Source: CALKWS01 sp051020515
GTDB lineage: Bacteria > Actinomycetota > Actinomycetes > Actinomycetales > Beutenbergiaceae
DNA length: 64,000 bases
Assembly: GCF_051020515.1 (NCBI RefSeq)
Contig: NZ_CP194857.1
Location: 434,001 to 498,000, forward strand
Direction of reading: 5' to 3'
Shown here: piece after piece, positions 62,672-64,000 of the stretch
How the letters are laid out: each line of letters starts with the position of its first letter
Numbering within the stretch: the stretch's first letter is position 1
Program-made: the position numbers and the translations under genes
The notes under the pieces: generated by a model
What the model was told of the DNA's origin: nothing
Database searches by the model: none
Seen by the model: only the letters and a program-made list of their open reading frames with translations

Positions 62672-64000
62672 TCAGTCGCGGAACGTCTCGATCTGGGCGC
62701 CGAGCTCAATCAGCCGCTCCTGCAACTGCTCGTAGCCGCGGGCGATGATGTCCACACCGCGCAGCACCGAGGTGCCCTTGGCCGCCAGCATCGCCAGCAG
62801 GATCACCACCGCCGGACGCAGGGCCGGCGGACAGGTCACCTCCGCGCCGGAGAACCGGGTAGGACCGGTGATGTCCAACCGGTGCGGGTCCAGCAGCCGC
62901 ACGTCAGCACCGAGCCTGGTCAGGTCCGTCAAGTGCAGGGCGCGGTTGTCGTAGACCCAGTCGTGGATCATCGTGGTGCCCGAGGCGGTCGCGGCGATCA
63001 CCGCGAAGAAGGGGAGGTTGTCGATGTTCAGGCCGGGGAAGGGCATCGGGTGGATCTTGTCGATCGGGGCTTTCAACTCGCTCGGCTGCACCGTCACGTC
63101 CACCAGCCGGGTGCGCCCGTTCGCGGCCGGGTACTCCTCCGAGAGCGTGTAGCGCAGACCCATCTCCGAGAGTGTGGCCAGTTCGATCTCCATGAACTCG
63201 ATCGGCACCCGCGCCACGGTGATCTCCGAGTTCGTCACGATGCCGGCGGTGAGCAGGCTCATCGCCTCCACCGGGTCCTCACCCGGGGCGTAGTCGACGT
63301 CGGCGTCGATGTCGGCCAGGCCGTGCACCCGTAGGGTGGTGGTACCGATCCCGTCGATCCGCACCCCGAGCAGCTCGAGGTAGAAGCACAGGTCCTGGAC
63401 CATGTAGTTCGGGCTTGCGTTGCGGATCGTGGTCACACCCGGGTGCCGGGCGGCAGCCATGATGGCGTTCTCGGTGACCGTGTCACCGCGCTCGGTCAGC
63501 ACCACCTTGATGTCGGTCGGCCGCTCCGGATTCACCGTGGCCTGGTAGGCACCGGAGGTGGCCAGCACGTCCAGGCCGAAGGGCCGCAGGGCGATCATGT
63601 GTGGCTCCACCGTGCGCGTACCCAGGTTGCAGCCCCCGGCGTAGGGCAACTCGAACGCCGCTTCCCTGTTCAGCAACGGCCCCAGGAACATGATGATGCT
63701 GCGGGTTCGACGGGCTGCCTCGGTGTCGATGTTCGCCAGATCCAACTCGGCCGGCGGAACGAGCTCGAGGTCCTTTCCGTCGGCGGACCATGTGGCCTGC
63801 ACCCCGATGGAGCGCAGCACCGCCACGATCCGGTCCACCTCCACGATCCGGGCGACTCCGCGCAGGGTGGTACGGCCACGGTTGAGCAGTGCGGCGCACA
63901 GGAGGGCTACCGCGCCGTTCTTGGAGGACTTCACCGTGATGGTCCCGGAGAGCTTCTGCTCTCCCGTCACCCGCAGGTGGGAGGCGCGGGGCCGGCCGAG
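62672..64000 (-). CDS. murA: UDP-N-acetylglucosamine 1-carboxyvinyltransferase MurA-type, 5' end beyond the window
   Basis: First committed step of peptidoglycan synthesis. The frame stays open through the right edge (LGRPRASHLRVTGEQKLSG), so the true start lies beyond; the visible part is about 442 residues. SSKNGAVALLCAALLNRGRT holds the Lys/Asn pair. The catalytic Cys is in LPYAGGCNLGTRTVEPHMIA, and FPGLNIDNLPFFAVIAATAS carries the Asp equivalent to the product-binding Asp. The late P-x-D-L-R-A motif reads PALRPAV, lacking the Asp, and IDRGYE reads IARGYE. This marks a divergent actinobacterial subgroup and activity should be tested before it is assumed. Confidence 0.85.
   Translation of the reverse strand, partial: LGRPRASHLRVTGEQKLSGTITVKSSKNGAVALLCAALLNRGRTTLRGVARIVEVDRIVAVLRSIGVQATWSADGKDLELVPPAELDLANIDTEAARRTRSIIMFLGPLLNREAAFELPYAGGCNLGTRTVEPHMIALRPFGLDVLATSGAYQATVNPERPTDIKVVLTERGDTVTENAIMAAARHPGVTTIRNASPNYMVQDLCFYLELLGVRIDGIGTTTLRVHGLADIDADVDYAPGEDPVEAMSLLTAGIVTNSEITVARVPIEFMEIELATLSEMGLRYTLSEEYPAANGRTRLVDVTVQPSELKAPIDKIHPMPFPGLNIDNLPFFAVIAATASGTTMIHDWVYDNRALHLTDLTRLGADVRLLDPHRLDITGPTRFSGAEVTCPPALRPAVVILLAMLAAKGTSVLRGVDIIARGYEQLQERLIELGAQIETFRD

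Noticed and set aside
1..64000. tRNA or rRNA genes
   Set aside because: I looked for cloverleaf-like segments near the integrase and gene ends and saw none I could support by eye; a tRNA search tool would settle this.

Overview
The window is about 70% GC, with dense, mostly short-spaced genes and many GTG/TTG starts. A seven-iron ferredoxin/dapC pair, an MshB-like mycothiol deacetylase, an ispH/xseAB block, a CIRCE-controlled small heat-shock gene and many actinobacterial family members point to an actinobacterium. It is probably in the order Micrococcales (the Ruania/Georgenia/Bogoriella neighbourhood is a guess from gene content, not a measured placement).

Layout. 0-10 kb: housekeeping (dapC, fdxA, a VanW-type envelope protein, a flavin reductase, mshB fused to a small membrane domain, typA). 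8.1-15.6 kb: an oligopeptide ABC importer (binding protein, two permeases, fused double ATPase) with a PH-domain gene set into it on the other strand. 16-33 kb: single small enzymes, a CIRCE/Hsp20 gene, a C39-type peptidase, a serine hydrolase, a low-GC PD-(D/E)XK-like gene beside a broken DUF418 gene, nitrobindin, an M23 peptidase, an MFS exporter and tdk. 33.7-45 kb: arfB, a hemerythrin-like/cupin pair behind a CRP/FNR-like site, an acyltransferase, an antibiotic-type nucleotidyltransferase, a heliorhodopsin divergent from an HxlR regulator, three RibD/DHFR-fold paralogues, a glycosyltransferase and a TetR gene that shares an operator-like site with one of the DHFR operons. 45.3-50.3 kb: an accessory zone with a tyrosine-recombinase remnant, a MerR/hydrolase operon with a clear MerR-type promoter, and two toxin-antitoxin loci lying between two copies of a ychF 3'-end sequence. 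50.3-64 kb: conserved core again (ychF, rmuC, ispH, xseAB), a PfkB kinase/carbonic anhydrase pair, a sugar-type ABC importer without its ATPase, an FAD amine oxidase-type enzyme and murA running off the right edge.

The dominant technical fact is that about 19 reading-frame breaks occur in 64 kb, and 17 of them are repaired by adding one base, often in a G/C run. They hit essential genes (typA, dapC) as readily as accessory ones. They are therefore best read as consensus deletion errors, not gene decay, and I annotate such genes as whole, frame-broken CDSs. True remnants, which lack most of the gene rather than one base, are marked as pseudogenes.

The most notable biology is the heliorhodopsin, with lysine and glutamate retinal-pocket residues present. 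Next come the regulatory sites that can be tied to specific genes (CIRCE, MerR-type, TetR-type, CRP/FNR-like, two predicted leaderless promoters) and the probable small integrated element at the 3' end of ychF carrying two toxin-antitoxin systems. I did not find a clearly new multi-gene defence system. The PD-(D/E)XK-like gene and the ychF-end island are the best places to look.
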